From Ichthyophonus hoferi (taxonomy: Eukaryota > Opisthokonta > Ichthyosporea > Ichthyophonida > Ichthyophonidae), in NCBI GenBank assembly GCA_002751075.1, contig NAOQ01000141.1:61217-87424 (forward strand): 26,208 nucleotides of DNA, read 5' to 3'. Positions 1-13,300 of this stretch are shown here, piece by piece. Below the pieces are notes generated by a model. The model saw nothing but the letters and a program-made list of their open reading frames with translations. It did not search any database and was not told the origin of the DNA. Position numbers and translations under genes: made by a program. Every line of letters begins with the position of its first letter. Positions within the stretch are counted from its first letter, which is position 1.

Positions 1-35
1 CAACAAAGACTGAAGATGTCATTATATTAATATTG

Positions 36-62
<27 letters not shown>
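36..62. repeat. (TA)n microsatellite
   Basis: Uninterrupted TA dinucleotide run. The following ~870 bases are AT-rich spacer with scattered short TA runs (462-476, 573-582) and no splice-flanked or codon-like block that I can see. Confidence 0.9.
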
Positions 63-67
<5 letters not shown>

Positions 68-939
68 GTACTATTAAAATAAATCCTAGCCCCGTCACTA
101 CTAATACTCCTTTCAGTGTAGGGATATAGGGCGAGGTAGAGTATAGTGCATAAACCTAGGTCTATAAATACCAATACATAATATACAGTATACAGTATAC
201 AGTACATGTATGATATAACCATGTGCATAGGCTATAGCCCACCTGGTGTTAGGGTAGTGTAAGAAATATATCTTGTTATTTATTTAATGCATTATACAAT
301 GTATGATATGGTGCCTACAATACTATAATAACACTAGCCTATGTCTATCTAAAGTGTACTTTGTTATTTTTAACGTACTGTATTTATCATTCAGAATAAT
401 TTATTGACAATAAGCAGTATATATATAATGCGATCTTTAATGTAACAAATAAGACAACAGTATATATATATATATAGTGTATATCACTGGTTATAGGTTA
501 TTGTTGTAATGAATTGTAAAGTTATTGTACAATATTTAAAGTCTATAGAGATAAAGAAATATGTATTTTAATATATATATTCATGTATGCATTATGTATG
601 TATGCGTATGCATAAATACTAATAATCCTTATATACACCTTTTTTGAAACCAACACGCACTATAAGTATGTATATGTATATGTAGGTACCATATAATGTA
701 TACTATACTGTATACTATACTATATATTGTATAATATATTACTTAGGATATGATCTATAATATATATGTAAGTCACACCATATATGCCATATGCAGGCGA
801 TAGGCATGATTAGTTAGGCATGTGTGCAGTAACAAGTACATCTACACATCTACAGACACAATCACCACTATTATTTAGTGGCCCAAAAGCATGCATGCTA
901 AGGTACATACACTCCTATATCTATAATATTAAAGCAAAA

Positions 940-1300
940 AGATAGGAGTTGTTTAATATATAATGTAGTAAATGGTGTATAGCATATAATGTATAGTATA
1001 TAGTGCCTAGTATATAGTGTATAGTGTATAATGTATAGAATATAGTGTATAGCATATAGTATATAATTTATAGGGTATAGTGTATAGCATATAGTATATA
1101 ATTTATAGGGTATAGTGTATAGCATATAGTATATAGTTTATAGGGTATAGTGTATAGAATATAGTATATGGTATATAATATATACTGTAGACAGTATATT
1201 ATATGCTGCATAATGTATACTAGGTAATATATAATCAGTAATGTATCGTATATAGTGTATAATGTATAATATATGGGGTATAAGACATATTATATAGTAT
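940..1300. repeat. Degenerate TATAG-type tandem repeat with a 35-bp higher-order unit
   Basis: The stretch is built from variants of GTATAGTGTATA. Inside it a 35-bp unit starting AGCATATAGTATATA recurs at 1051, 1086 and 1121, exactly 35 bp apart and nearly identical, so a recent local amplification sits within an older degenerate array. Minus-strand open frames across it (for example 898-1125) encode only Y/I/L-rich repeats and are not genes. Confidence 0.85.
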
Positions 1301-1489
1301 ACAGGGTGAGTCTAGATACTAGATATTAGGTAGGATGTAGGGGTTAGAAAAATATAATCTGGAAATATAAAACATACTTCATTAAGAGTCAGTTTGTATT
1401 CTTTGGAGTCATAGGTGCTAGACAATGGGGAGGTGAGGTGCATGGTTGTTTGTAGGGGTATAGGCTATAGTGTAGAGGAGAATATATAT

Positions 1490-2030
1490 AAGATAGTATA
1501 TAGGATAGTATATAGGATAGTATATAGGATAGTATATAGGATAGTACATAGGATAGTACATAAGATAGTATAAGGGTAGTATATAGAATAGTGTATAGGA
1601 TAGTATATAGGATGGTATATAGGATAGTATATTGGATAGTATATAGGAGAGTATATAGGATAATATATATGATAGTATATAAGATAGTATGTAGGATAGC
1701 ATATAGGACAGTGCATAAGATAGTATATAGGATAATAGATAGGAAAATATATAAGATAGTATATAAGGTAGTATATAAGGTAGTATACAGAATAGTATGT
1801 ATGATAGTATATAGTATAGTATAAAAGATAACATACAGGATAGTATATAGGGTAGTATACAGAATAGTATATATGATAGTATATAGTATAGTATAAAAGA
1901 TAGTATACAGGATAGTATAGAGAATAATATATAAGATAGTATATAGGATAGTATATAGAAATATATATAATAATATATAGAATAGTAAACAGGATAGTAT
2001 ATAAAATAGTATATAGGATAGTATGTAAGA
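1490..2030. repeat. 12-bp minisatellite, unit GATAGTATATAG
   Basis: About 45 imperfect copies of GATAGTATATAG run head to tail; typical variants are GGTAGTATATAA, GATAGTATACAG and GATAATATATAG. Because 12 is a multiple of three and stop codons are rare in some phases, both strands show long open frames (a 208-codon minus frame, a 77-codon plus frame) that read as Tyr/Ile/Leu/Pro tetrapeptide repeats. These are by-products of the period, not proteins. The unit resembles the array at 11685-11955. Confidence 0.93.
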
Positions 2031-2601
2031 GCATTAGCAAGCAAGAAACGTAGCTATGTCAATATATATATATATATTCATGTAAGAAATGCTATGTAAG
2101 TGGGTGAGTAATATGCCAAATTCTAAAATCATGTGTCAATAAAGCTCATAATTACAATCATTTAATATGGTATGTATGCTAGGAACTACTACCATTACCT
2201 TATAAAAACATATACCTATGCTTGCATTACATATTATATTCATTGTACAATACACTATGAATTATATCATGGCTATAGACTATTGAAGCCTCTTTCTATA
2301 TAGTGGTTAATCAGATATTATATGTATTATAGTCTTAAAGAAAAACAAAATGAATGTTTCAGAACATATCTAAACATATATTCACATAAACATTTAAAAA
2401 CATAGTTTAAGAATCTATGTATGTGTACCATACTTATGGTTCTCTCCGTCTATCTAACTACCTTTTTTTCCATTATATTTTTTGATTTTTACATATATAT
2501 ACATTACCCCATTTCTTTATTTACCATTGCATATAAAATTATATATATGCATGTGTATATGCAACTTTAATTCTTCTCCCTATCCCATGTTACAATCCTA
2601 C

Positions 2602-5332
2602 CTGGTGGTCCCAATCCACTCTTACACCATTGTCATTGTCTAAGATCTGATTGAAAGGAAAAAGCCATCAGTGAACCAAAACAAGTATACTATATAGGTA
2701 ATAGGTATATTAAAAATATATTATCGTATCTTTTGGCACAGTATGTTTGTGGGTCTCCCTCACTATCCTGATGCTGCAATGCCAATATTGGTCAGGATAA
2801 AGTTCAGTAAACTGGCTCAATCAACACTTGTAGCATGGAAAAACCAATATATATAATAACACTCCCTGTCTAGATCCCAGACCTATTGTCACTTAGACAA
2901 GGCCATTACGGTCATAACCATTGGATGGCAATTACAACAAAAGATATATGTATTTTCAGCGCATACATTAGTGTTAATTCCAATTGACAGCTATAACTCA
3001 CACTATCATTTCTGGAAATAAACCTCGCACCCTTTTGTTTTTTCAAATTCTACAAAATTATATAATAAATCCTGATATATCATGTCAAATTGGTATTTAT
3101 CTTGTTGGTGGTGTTAATACTTCTAAAAAAAAGTAGTATTATATATACTTCGGTTGTTGTAAGAATAAAAACAAATGGAAACTTTAAACTTAATGGTTGA
3201 TTATAGCTAAAAGTGATGTTTTAAAACAAAAAAGGTATTTTCCTTATTAAATTATGCCTGTGTTTACCTGGTCTAGTGATTAGGGATTACTGTGGGTCCA
3301 GTACCTTATACTCTATGAACTAGATACTAGATTCAAGGACTAAGTTCAAAGCATAGAATTGTAAAAAATTCCAAAAAAAAAAAAAAAATACTTACGGAAA
3401 TGTTGGGAGAGTTGGGAGTGGACCCCAGATTTTCCTTTCTTTTCCATTTGATGGCAAACAATTTAGGCATCCATTTTTTATCAATAATCTGTTGGCAGAC
3501 AACAAAGTTGTGTACTATTAATACACATTGTATAGTAATACAGTGTCAAATCAGCACGTTTAAATCTACGTCATATATACATGCATGCATACATGTTTGT
3601 ATGTACACGAGAGAATACTTAGACATAGCAGCTGTGCAATGAAGCAATCAGTTAAATATATGTATGTATAAATAATACATATAATTATACAAAAAATACA
3701 AGATAATTCACCCCAAAAGCCTCCTTTCATCTTCATATATATATATATATGCTTTTCTCGTGAATCAACTGATTGTTAGAGTACTTCATATTACTGCCCA
3801 AACAAACTATACCTTGAATTCTACATACTTGACATTCATATCAAATTGAAATTGAAAATGAGTCTTCTCTCTTTGACTTTCATTGTTAATCAAGAAATGT
3901 TTTGCATTCTTTATTATTGGTTTGTTGATTAGCATCCTTGCTGTTGTCTTTTTCCCAATGTTAATACAAAGCCTGTAGATCATATGGTTACAATGTTGAT
4001 TTAAAATAGCTTGAGACCCCGCTATTTAGCTTAGTAGCAACGTTTTTTACAGATACGACGCATTTCTCCAAAAAAATATATATATATACTTGCAAAATTT
4101 AGTAAAAATATAGGGTTCTGGACATGGTGATTAAAGCTTCAGCTAGGGTATTTTTAGATTTATGAAAGTACAAAAAACAAAAAATGAATAAATCTACATA
4201 CAATACTAATATACAAGGTCATGGTCATGGTCATGGTCATCTTAATATCCTTTTATCTCCCTTTTTCCTTCTTTTTTTTTTTTTTTGTGTGAAGACAAAT
4301 TGCAGTCAAGACTAACCTACCCTTTAACTCTTTGACCTCTAACATCTGTGTCTTGATTAAAATGAAAATGTAAAAGAAGGCCGACAAAAACATGGAAAAC
4401 AATAAAATCTTTAAAATTAATTATAAATTGATAACTAAATCCTGCAGAGCTGATTAAGAGAATTTATATGATTCATGACCCTTAGATGCCTATTTTATCA
4501 TTTAGTAATATACACCTACTAATACTATTTGTTTGTGGCTATATGATGTGTAATAACAATAAAATTCAACATTTCATCATATGTTATTAATCGTAAACCC
4601 TGTGTATTTTTTGTTAAAACAAAATTATTTACTTAATTTAAGTATTTCTTTATATAGCTATAATTGTTTAATATTATTAGCAATTATTATTACATATATT
4701 AGTCTAGAAAAATAGTCAATGCATTTGAAACCTGATTATCAGAGAGCATCCCAGATTGGCTTGAAATGCCAATGTAAGATGATCGATTAATATTCCCTCT
4801 TCTTTGAACAGACACAAGTCACAGAGACACCTCTATCGCTATTTATTTTTCTTACAATCTTCAAACTAAATTAATCAAGGCAATTCAAATCTATGTATTC
4901 ATATAGGATAAAAAACATGATCGATCAGATAACATTATATTCTAGGTATCAAATTTGTTGCTGTTTTTATTATTAGAAAGAAAACGCTATACCATTAGGA
5001 AAAAAATCATCTGTGTCGTTATAATTTTTTTTTGGTCAATTGTTATGTCTCCAATGATAATAATCAATAATTACTAACTGCAAGCATCTATTGACATCCA
5101 TGATCAACTCGTAAGGTCAGCTTTAAGCTAAAATGTTGAAAAGACTAATATAATATAGGAATGACTTGCTTAATGCCGTTTAAAAAATTATAATAGGAAG
5201 AAAACTGTTAACAACAATCATTTTTATGTAAATTATATCAGGTTTACTTACCGTATGAGATAGTAGAGTACATGAATTTAAAGAATCATCAAGTTGATGA
5301 GTGTTGTGAGCCGGTCTCAAGGTCGAAGTTTT
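2602..5332 (-). CDS. Candidate exons of an unidentified spliced gene
   Basis: I do not recognise a family. Minus-strand blocks with splice-like borders are 5332-5252 (27 codons, donor ACG|GTAAGT), 4345-4321 (25 nt, donor GG|GTAGGT), 3972-3813 (53 codons, weak donor AAG|GTATAG), 3488-3396 (31 codons, donor TCC|GTAAGT), 3049-3002 (16 codons, donor AGT|GTGAGT) and 2646-2602 (15 codons, acceptor TTTCAATCAG, donor CAG|GTAGGA). The last five join in one frame; 5332-5252 needs at least one further exon to reach the phase of 4345-4321. Encoded pieces include IIDKKWMPKLFAIKWKRKE and ILDNDNGVRVDWDHQ, basic and hydrophilic without clear domains. A possible terminal piece, 2295-2227, ends in a stop. In DNA this AT-rich, chance open blocks with GT/AG borders are common, so the gene is a hypothesis; it would be divergently arranged to SLC35F6. 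Confidence 0.3.
4216..4240 (+). repeat. GGTCAT hexamer x4
   Basis: Four contiguous GGTCAT units, the first preceded by A. As sequence this is AGGTCA followed by three TGGTCA units with no spacer, which resembles stacked nuclear-receptor half-sites. A simple hexamer repeat is the plainer reading. Confidence 0.8.
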
Positions 5333-6914
5333 CTATAGTTAATAAGATTGTTCAGTCAATTGTAGCTAAATCCATGACGATAATGCCATGTAAAGGAGGC
5401 CGGTCATACATCTTGCTATATACTGATGCTATTCTGATGCCATCCCCTTATTTATGCTTGGGACAAGGATCTCTCTTCCTTCCTCCCAGCTCCTCTCTCA
5501 CTCATTCCCACACTTATATGTATGCATTATACTACATACATACTATCATGCTATCATACTATTATACCATCATACATACCTACATAATATCATTCATATA
5601 TAAAGAAATGCATACTATATATACTATCTCTCTGTATTTCCTTTTTCTCTTCTTTTCCATATTTTTCTTTGAAAGTATATAAGATAATAAAATGTAATAA
5701 AATGGTAAGTCATAATGGTCAATATATTCAAGAAGAATAATATTAATATCTTCAATCAATCATCTTAGGTTAGTATAAGAAAACTACTATTAGATGTAAC
5801 CCTACTTGCTATATATAAAAAAACATTTTGTATTCCGTCATACTAGCACTGAAAATTTAGCCTAAGATTGCAATTTTTATACTTGTAAAAATATTATGTC
5901 TTAGAACAACCAAAAGATTAATATGACAATACGCTATATGAAAGTAATGTTGGAGTTTAAGTCTCTATATGTTGTGATCGACTGTGAAGTTTTATGAATA
6001 TTATTGTTGTTGCTATTAGCACTCTAGTATGATTTTCGGTTAAAATATATAACATTATGTATGTTATATTATGTTAAACGTCTGTTGGGAATTGCACTTT
6101 ATGCCTGTCACTCGTTGAGTTTTCAATTCAAGTCTGTGATACTGTGTGATGCCTACCGACTACAATGGATTTATTTATACCACCAAATATTTTTTTTAAA
6201 CCCATGCATAACTTTTAACTAATACATTGTTTATTTTAGGTTTTATACTTTTTTATAGACCTAAATAATTCGTTTTATTATTAATTAGATACATTGGAAT
6301 GTGCAAATATAAGATATGATTAAGCAAACATTTAAAATATTTTAATCACTCTGAGTGCCAGGTCATCCAATAAGGTTACGAAAAATATTTAAATAGATTT
6401 GAATCTGGATTTTTATTGTTGCATCATTTATAAATAAGGGTGGTTAAAATTTTCTAATTATTTTGTCCAGGAATAATTTTATAACTTTGCATAACCGTTA
6501 TTTATTTCTCCATATAATATCAGACAATATATAATGTCGATATGGGAAGCAGATACTATTCACCATTTTTTATTATATGCTCGCGCTTCACTAGAAATTA
6601 ACACATACATATATCGATCGACAAACACCGCCGGCAATATTATGACAAGATAAATTTAGTTATATTAAAGTTACTATCATAATTTATTTTTGGTTTACTT
6701 ATTCATATAAATCTCAAGACTTAATACCCGAGTTATTGCGCATTTATATTATATTCCAAAGAGTAATGAACTAGTAAACCATATTTATAACACCTAATTG
6801 TTGTTTATTTATTATTTTTAGGTTTGACAGCTATTCGTCAAAACTAGATTATCGAAGCATATCTCATCTATATAATTCATCTTCTCCATCGCTGTTAATA
6901 AATATGGAGTAAAT
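5333..6914. other. AT-rich spacer without a supported gene
   Basis: No exon with good borders on either strand was found. The plus-strand open frame at 5272-5682 is mostly CATAC/TATAC-type low-complexity translation. A 53-codon plus frame at 6061-6222 is open but has no convincing homology (see rejected items). Confidence 0.6.
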
Positions 6915-7210
6915 GTACCCAGTCTTTATCATAAGTCATTATCTTGACAATGATGCATGTCAGGTGGCGGACTATATTGTAAACAAAACTGGAAGCCCCG
7001 TCTCAACGACGCAATGGTTAATTTATACCATTCTAAATATATGGGATACTATGAGACTGAATTCAAATCAAACTGTATATCTATAATACAGTATAGCAGA
7101 TAATAAATAAATAGAGTATGTGTTATATTGTAATACAAATAAATAAAGAAATAGGAACTCGTTGTAACGGCTGACACATGTTCTAACAAAACATAATTAA
7201 AGTCGTGTTT
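6915..7210 (+). repeat. Dispersed repeat, copy A
   Basis: This segment matches 13943-14300 in the same orientation. Shared landmarks in order are TGACAATGATGCAT, CAGRTGGCGGACTATA, CCCGTCTC, GTGGTTA/ATGGTTA followed by TTTATAC, a ...CAAACTGTATA/CCAAACCGTATA block, and TGTAACGG followed by CACATGTTC/CACGAGTTC. Copy B has about 70 extra bases in the middle. No open frame or terminal repeat is evident, so a short non-autonomous element (SINE- or MITE-like) is likely but unproven. Confidence 0.8.
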
Positions 7211-7634
7211 CTCTCAAAAATTGCAGTGAATAGATGAATACGACAGGAATTAAAATATTACTAACAATCAAAAGTTGGTTTCTGATTGCGCATTTTGATT
7301 CATTTCACTGACTAATTAAGATTGGCTAATTAATTGTTATGTCGGCACGAAGTCATTTTGGAAGGGTTTGCATACCAGTGCAAATATAATTTGGGCTGTA
7401 AGATTGTTGCAACTAAATTTTTATTGAAACAATAGCATTTTTCAGAGGGTAATAAAAAAAATTTTGTCTTTATTTAGATTCAAATGCTTCTACAACCCAT
7501 ATATTTATATAGTAAGTATGCATCAATTTATTTATTCTACTACGTTCTAGAGCATAGATAAGTAAGAGATAAGTATCGAGTATAATTTAAAAGTAGGGTT
7601 AAACCTTTATCCGGTTTATGATCTATTCAAAATA

Positions 7635-7727
7635 TTTTAATTGGTAAACACCGTGATGGCAATAAAGTAGTTATGGAGTTTAAACATAACGTTTTAATTG
7701 ATAGACATTGTGATGGTAATCTAACAG
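7635..7727 (+). repeat. Diverged 57-bp tandem duplication
   Basis: TTTTAATTGGTAAACACCGT at 7635 and TTTTAATTGATAGACATTGT at 7692 are 57 bp apart, and both are followed by GATGGYAAT. Two units only; no coding or regulatory meaning is apparent. Confidence 0.75.
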
Positions 7728-7785
7728 TACATATCATGAGATATATTTAACACGGCTCCAAATAAAGATTAATGTCACCGTATTA

Positions 7786-7831
7786 GAAAAATAAAAATAA
7801 AAATAAAAATAACAATAAAAATAAAAATAGC
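7786..7831. repeat. (AAAAAT)n hexamer microsatellite
   Basis: Run of AAAATA units with one C interruption. Confidence 0.85.
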
Positions 7832-8239
7832 AATATTATTAAACTGGTGTTAAGTATTAACATATCCTTAAGTGGCTCTCAAAATAAATATACATAATGT
7901 GATTTTTTTGTAAATATTTTAAAACAATAAAAGGTGGTACCAAATCAACCAATGATTAGGTATAGCAATTTATATAGGTGACTCTTAACCAGTAGGGCAG
8001 TGGACATTATCGGATAAGACTATAACTAACGATAACAAACGTAATAATGTAAATAATGAAGTTGCAGCAAGAATAAGAAAAAGAATATCAGTAATGATGA
8101 TAAAATATATACATAAAAACGTAGAAAAATATAAATAATAATAATAATAACCAAAAAAAAATTATGGCTTACAACGTATATTGGTAAATTGTATAAGTAT
8201 ACGTTGTAGTGTGTGGGTGTGATATTGGAACTGTGTCTT

Positions 8240-8529
8240 ACTGAAGTTATTCCTGTCATAGGACATAGCAGAACCAATTTCGGCAATAAAACAGCTTTCA
8301 CGTATTGTATTATCATAATTACTATTATTATTATTTTTATTACCACCATCACCAACATAGTCTTGTAGAACTAACTTCGGCAATAAAACATAGCATTCAC
8401 ATTGTATTATTAATATTACTATTGCCATCACCAATATAATCCTGTAGGAACTAACTTCTGCAATAAAACATAGCTTTCACATATTGTATTATTATTATTA
8501 CTATTATCATCACCAATATAGTCCTGTAG
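8240..8529 (+). repeat. Three-copy tandem repeat of 80-97 bp upstream of SLC35F6
   Basis: Each copy has the order CGGCAATAAAAC (8281, 8378; CTGCAATAAAAC at 8458), a TTCACATATTGTATTATTA-like stretch, an ATT-trinucleotide tract of variable length, CATCACCAA, then ATAGTCCTGTAG. Periods are 97 and 80 bp, the difference arising mainly in the ATT tract. The array ends 65 bp before the SLC35F6 start codon, so it lies in the probable promoter or 5' UTR. Minus-strand open frames here (8026-8676) are translations of the repeat. Confidence 0.88.
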
Positions 8530-8593
8530 TGTTTCCATATTCAAATACAGATACAGCATAGCATAGTATTGACGTAGGATGTAAGCCGCAAAT

Positions 8594-10345
8594 ATGGGGA
8601 TGACAGTTGGACACGCCTTTTTGGCGCTAGGGATGTTGATCACAGGCACCATCAATACTATTAGTGAGTCATCCATATATATACAGATATAAAATATTAT
8701 GGCTGTTAGGGAGAGATGGCATGGTTATTATCACATTCATATTTCTGCAAACACAATGACCTAAGCATATATATTATTTGCTATTATTTTTATTTTAAAA
8801 CCTTAAAAGCCTTTAACTATCAACCTATATACATAGCTAAAATAGATATGCATATTAAATGATATTGTAATAATAGAATATGATAGTTGATATAGGTATA
8901 CTGGCACATATAATTAGATACATACATACTACATATATACTTCCAATTTTAAACACACTTGAGGTCTTCTGCTAAGTTTTTTACATCATATTATATTATA
9001 TTCTACTCTATTCTATTCTATTCTATTCTATTTTATTATATTATATTAATCTGGAGCATGTTATGCCATAATGTAATATATTCAATACTGGTTTATCATA
9101 TTTGAACTATCATACTATTTGATAATTTTCTAGATTATATATAACCATTTATATATTATTAGTGGGAATATAGCCATGAACTGGTAGATGACTGGATAAA
9201 GGGAACCACTAATAGAAATAAATTAACTTTGACATATAAGTACCAATCCATCTTCCTTCTTGACCAATAATTGTACAGAACTTAATATCATATCATAGCT
9301 ACAGGCATGTTCTTATTCATTTCTAATTTATCTCTCTTGTTATTGTATTGATTATTTTATACTGTTAATCTAATACCCGAATCTACTTTATTTAACTACC
9401 TCATCACTGCAGTTCTCTCTCTCTTTTTTTTTCGCTTTATTATTACTTTTTACTAATATTTTTACCTCTAAATTGACCTCCTTTTTCCTAATCCTTCTAA
9501 CCGAAACAGTGATAATTTTTTGCTATATATATATATGTGTGTGTGTATGTGTGTGTGCTTAATTTGAAATTTTAGTTTATAAAACCACTGCTTGACTGGT
9601 GAAAATGTGTCTCTAAGTTTAGCCCACCTGAAATATTGATAACTCTATTGCACCATGCCTCTCTCTCTCTATCTATTTAGGCTTATTTACCATTTTAAAA
9701 TGTAAAATCACCATTTAACTAGTTATGACGTGCCTTTACTTTTGACTTTTTCTTGCAATTTCATGCTAAACAATAATCTCAAGCATAGGATAATACGTCA
9801 TCAAATCCTAACATCTCAGGAGTTGGGCCTAACATTTAGTGTTATTTTAAACTTTACTGCATATAATTCTACTATTTTATTGGATAGCTATGACATATGG
9901 CTACGTTATTATACTACCTACAATAAAATTTTATTTTTAACCATTGGCTTATCTTTTAAATTTTTTTTAATTAATATCTTTATATCTTTAGATTAGTTTT
10001 CCCAGTCAATTGACATTAATTATTAATTATGTCATTTATTTTTTCAATTTCTTTCTCTCTCTCTCTATTACGTTACCTACTGCCTACAGTGACCACATGG
10101 CAAGATAAGACCTATTCTATGGGACGGGATGGGAATATTCGAGAATATTCTCACCCCTGGTTTCAAACCCTGACTATGTTTATAGGTGAATTTCTATGCC
10201 TGGTAGTGTTTTATTTAACTGCTTGTAGATCAAAGCAAAAGAATTATGATGAGACAGTGGCGTCAATGAAGGTAATATAGATATGATTCGTATTAATATT
10301 ATTATTCTTATTACTACTATTACTATTACTCTTGTTATTATTCGG

Positions 10346-10378
<33 letters not shown>

Positions 10379-13300
10379 CTTTCTACCTATTCCCCAACTA
10401 ACTCACTAATACCAATGAAACCTACAGGTTTAAGTAATAAATGTTTTAAAAGCATTTATATTGGGCCTTAGCGATCTAATAATGTATTCTTTAACCACTA
10501 CTTTCATTGGTTTTTTGAATAAAAAGCATTACAGCATGATGGAAATATATTATTATTAATATATCTTTTTTCACAAATGTTTAAACGCGTTTATGTCTCA
10601 TACTATGTAAAATATAACACTGCATAATATGACACTAAGCATAATACACAATTATGATGAATATGATAATATGTATATATGCAAATGTCTGTATAAATCT
10701 GATGATTGTAGTACTATCTGTATTATATGTTTATAGATTGGTGTCCGTTTGTATATTATGGCGTTATATTTATAATACCTATATACTAATTCATCATATG
10801 TGTAAGATATATCTATTATATTACCTTACTTATACCTCTATCTTGATATTTTCTATAGATATATATGTGCTGTCATACAAAAGCGTGTACTTTAATGTAT
10901 ATATACTATATCTAAATGTGTTTATTTTAAAAATTTACTGTCCTATAGTGATAGGATTATGGGTGTATATCATAACTTATTCTATCACATATATTTTAAG
11001 TCACAGAATCCTGTACCGCCAAGCAATGATAAAATGCGATTTTTGATATTTTCTCTCCCCACAATCTGTGATTTAAGTGGTACAACTGTGATGAACATAG
11101 GCCTTCTCTATGTAAGTATTGGTTAATAAAAACAATTTAAAAAAATGTAATAGATTAAAAATGATATTATACAATATCGTGCGATAATCTATATTATGTT
11201 ACATATATATATTACTAAATATGGTACTAAATAAAATAGTACCATCTAATATATGTATGTATGTATCACTACATACCGTATTATATCATATATACGTTCT
11301 TCTGCTATATATTATACTATATTACATTACGTTCTCCTATATATACCCCTAACCCTATACATACCCATTTCTCCCAATGTCCTTTCCTACTATAAATATC
11401 TATATATCTCCTATCATGACTATTGTTTTTACCCCACCTCCATCTATCATCACAGACTACAGCCTCAGTCTATCAAATGATTCGTGGAGCCACCGTTCTT
11501 TTTACTGCTATTTTCTCAGTGATTTTCCTTAAACGTAGACTTTATATCCAACACATTATTGGCCTAATCTTTGTAGGTTTACTCTGATTGGCTATGACTT
11601 TTAATTTTGACTATCCATTGCCTCATAATTATATATTTGTGAGGGTAGAGGAAGAGATATTTTATGCATGTGTGTATGATGGTATATATGACCTATAATA
11701 GTATATATAATAAGGTATATAGTAGAGTATCTAATAGGGTATCTAATAGTATATATAATAGGGTATATAATAGGGTATAAAGTAGCGTATATAGTAAGGT
11801 ATATAGTAGTGTATATAATAGGGTATATAATAGGGTATATAGTAGGTTATATAATAGGGTATATAGTAGGTTATATAATAGGGTATATAATAAGGTATAT
11901 AGTAGGGTATATAATGAGGTATATAATACGGTATATAATAAGGTCTGCAATGAGGTATAACGACCTATATATGTAGTGAAAACTAATTTAAATTCAATTT
12001 AGAGATAGATGTTTATCTAAATGATTTCAATGGATCTTACTACCCAATCCCAAGCCCCATGACCATGTTTGATAATAAGAATTGTGTTTACCTATTCTCT
12101 ATATGACCGTACAGTTCCTAAATATGGAGGGCTTTTATCGCATTAAGTCAATATCCAATTAGATCATTGCTATCTGATACTCATATTCCCCTCATATCCC
12201 CTTCATTAACCAACCATAATGTAACATTAAGTTTTATGGAATTTAACTCCTTACTGAGTGCTAATACCCATTTCACATTGGCAGGTTATCACGGGTATAT
12301 TTTTAGTTGGCCTATCGAGTGTCCTCTTTAGTACTAAAAGTAGGTGACTGCATTGTTTTCATATATATATGGGCCTATGAACCCGAGTTAGAACTGTATA
12401 CTTATTATTTAATAGGAGATTAATATATATATATGTATGTATCTGTGTGGGAGTATATATCTATATGTGTATGTATCCTATCCAGGCAACTTCTATCCCC
12501 TTAACCCATTCCTACCTATGCATGACTTCTAGCCGCTGCTAAGAATCCCGCTCTAGGCAATGCACTGGTAAGGATAGAATGATTACGGTATAGCGTGTGC
12601 TTTGTATTACAGTGCTGTGCTATGTACTATATGTTATATTATATTGTACTGTGTATTATGTATTATGTATTACTATATTATGTATTACTACATTATATAC
12701 TCTGTGTTATATTATATTATATTATATTATATACTTTATGTTATATATTATGCATTGTTATATTATATGTTATATTTTGTAATATAGTTGTATTATACCA
12801 TTATAGTATTACATTTTGTTATGTCTTGATTGTTATATTACATACCGTGTATTACATTATACTATATTATATTATATTATGTTATGTTATATTTTTGCAT
12901 TTTATTATGAATTATATTGTTATATTATATGCTATTTTTTATCTTCTTCTCTTCTGTTATTATTTTACAATATCCCACGTTATATACATACATACATATA
13001 TACTATCATACCACCATACTATTATACTTACAATATATATATCATATATATACTATTATACTATCATACACAGTTCACTTTCCTTTGAAATCCCAGTACT
13101 CCAAACCGCCTTCTTTTTAATATTTTCAATTAATCCATGATAATGCACAGATATTCTTTGCTCAAATTATTGTGGCTGCACAATTCGTAGTTGAAGAAAA
13201 GTTTATTTCCAAGTATGATGTAAGTTGTATTTTTTATTTGTCTGTATGTGGGGTGGTGTATTATTGTATTTTTTTTGTATTATATTATATTATATTATGT

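Noticed and set aside
1418-2044. Minus-strand open frames of 208 and 191 codons
   Set aside because: They translate the 12-bp minisatellite into Y/I/L/S/P tetrapeptides; two frames are open at once, as expected for a period divisible by three.
3400-3642. 80-codon plus ORF
   Set aside because: Its first part is antisense to a candidate minus exon with a strong GTAAGT donor, and the rest is low-complexity CATA-type sequence.
6061-6222. 53-codon plus ORF vaguely recalling the end of a Copia-type polymerase
   Set aside because: The resemblance is limited to a few residues (VKRLL, SLSF, CDA) and no long terminal repeats or other parts are seen; a chance ORF is more likely.
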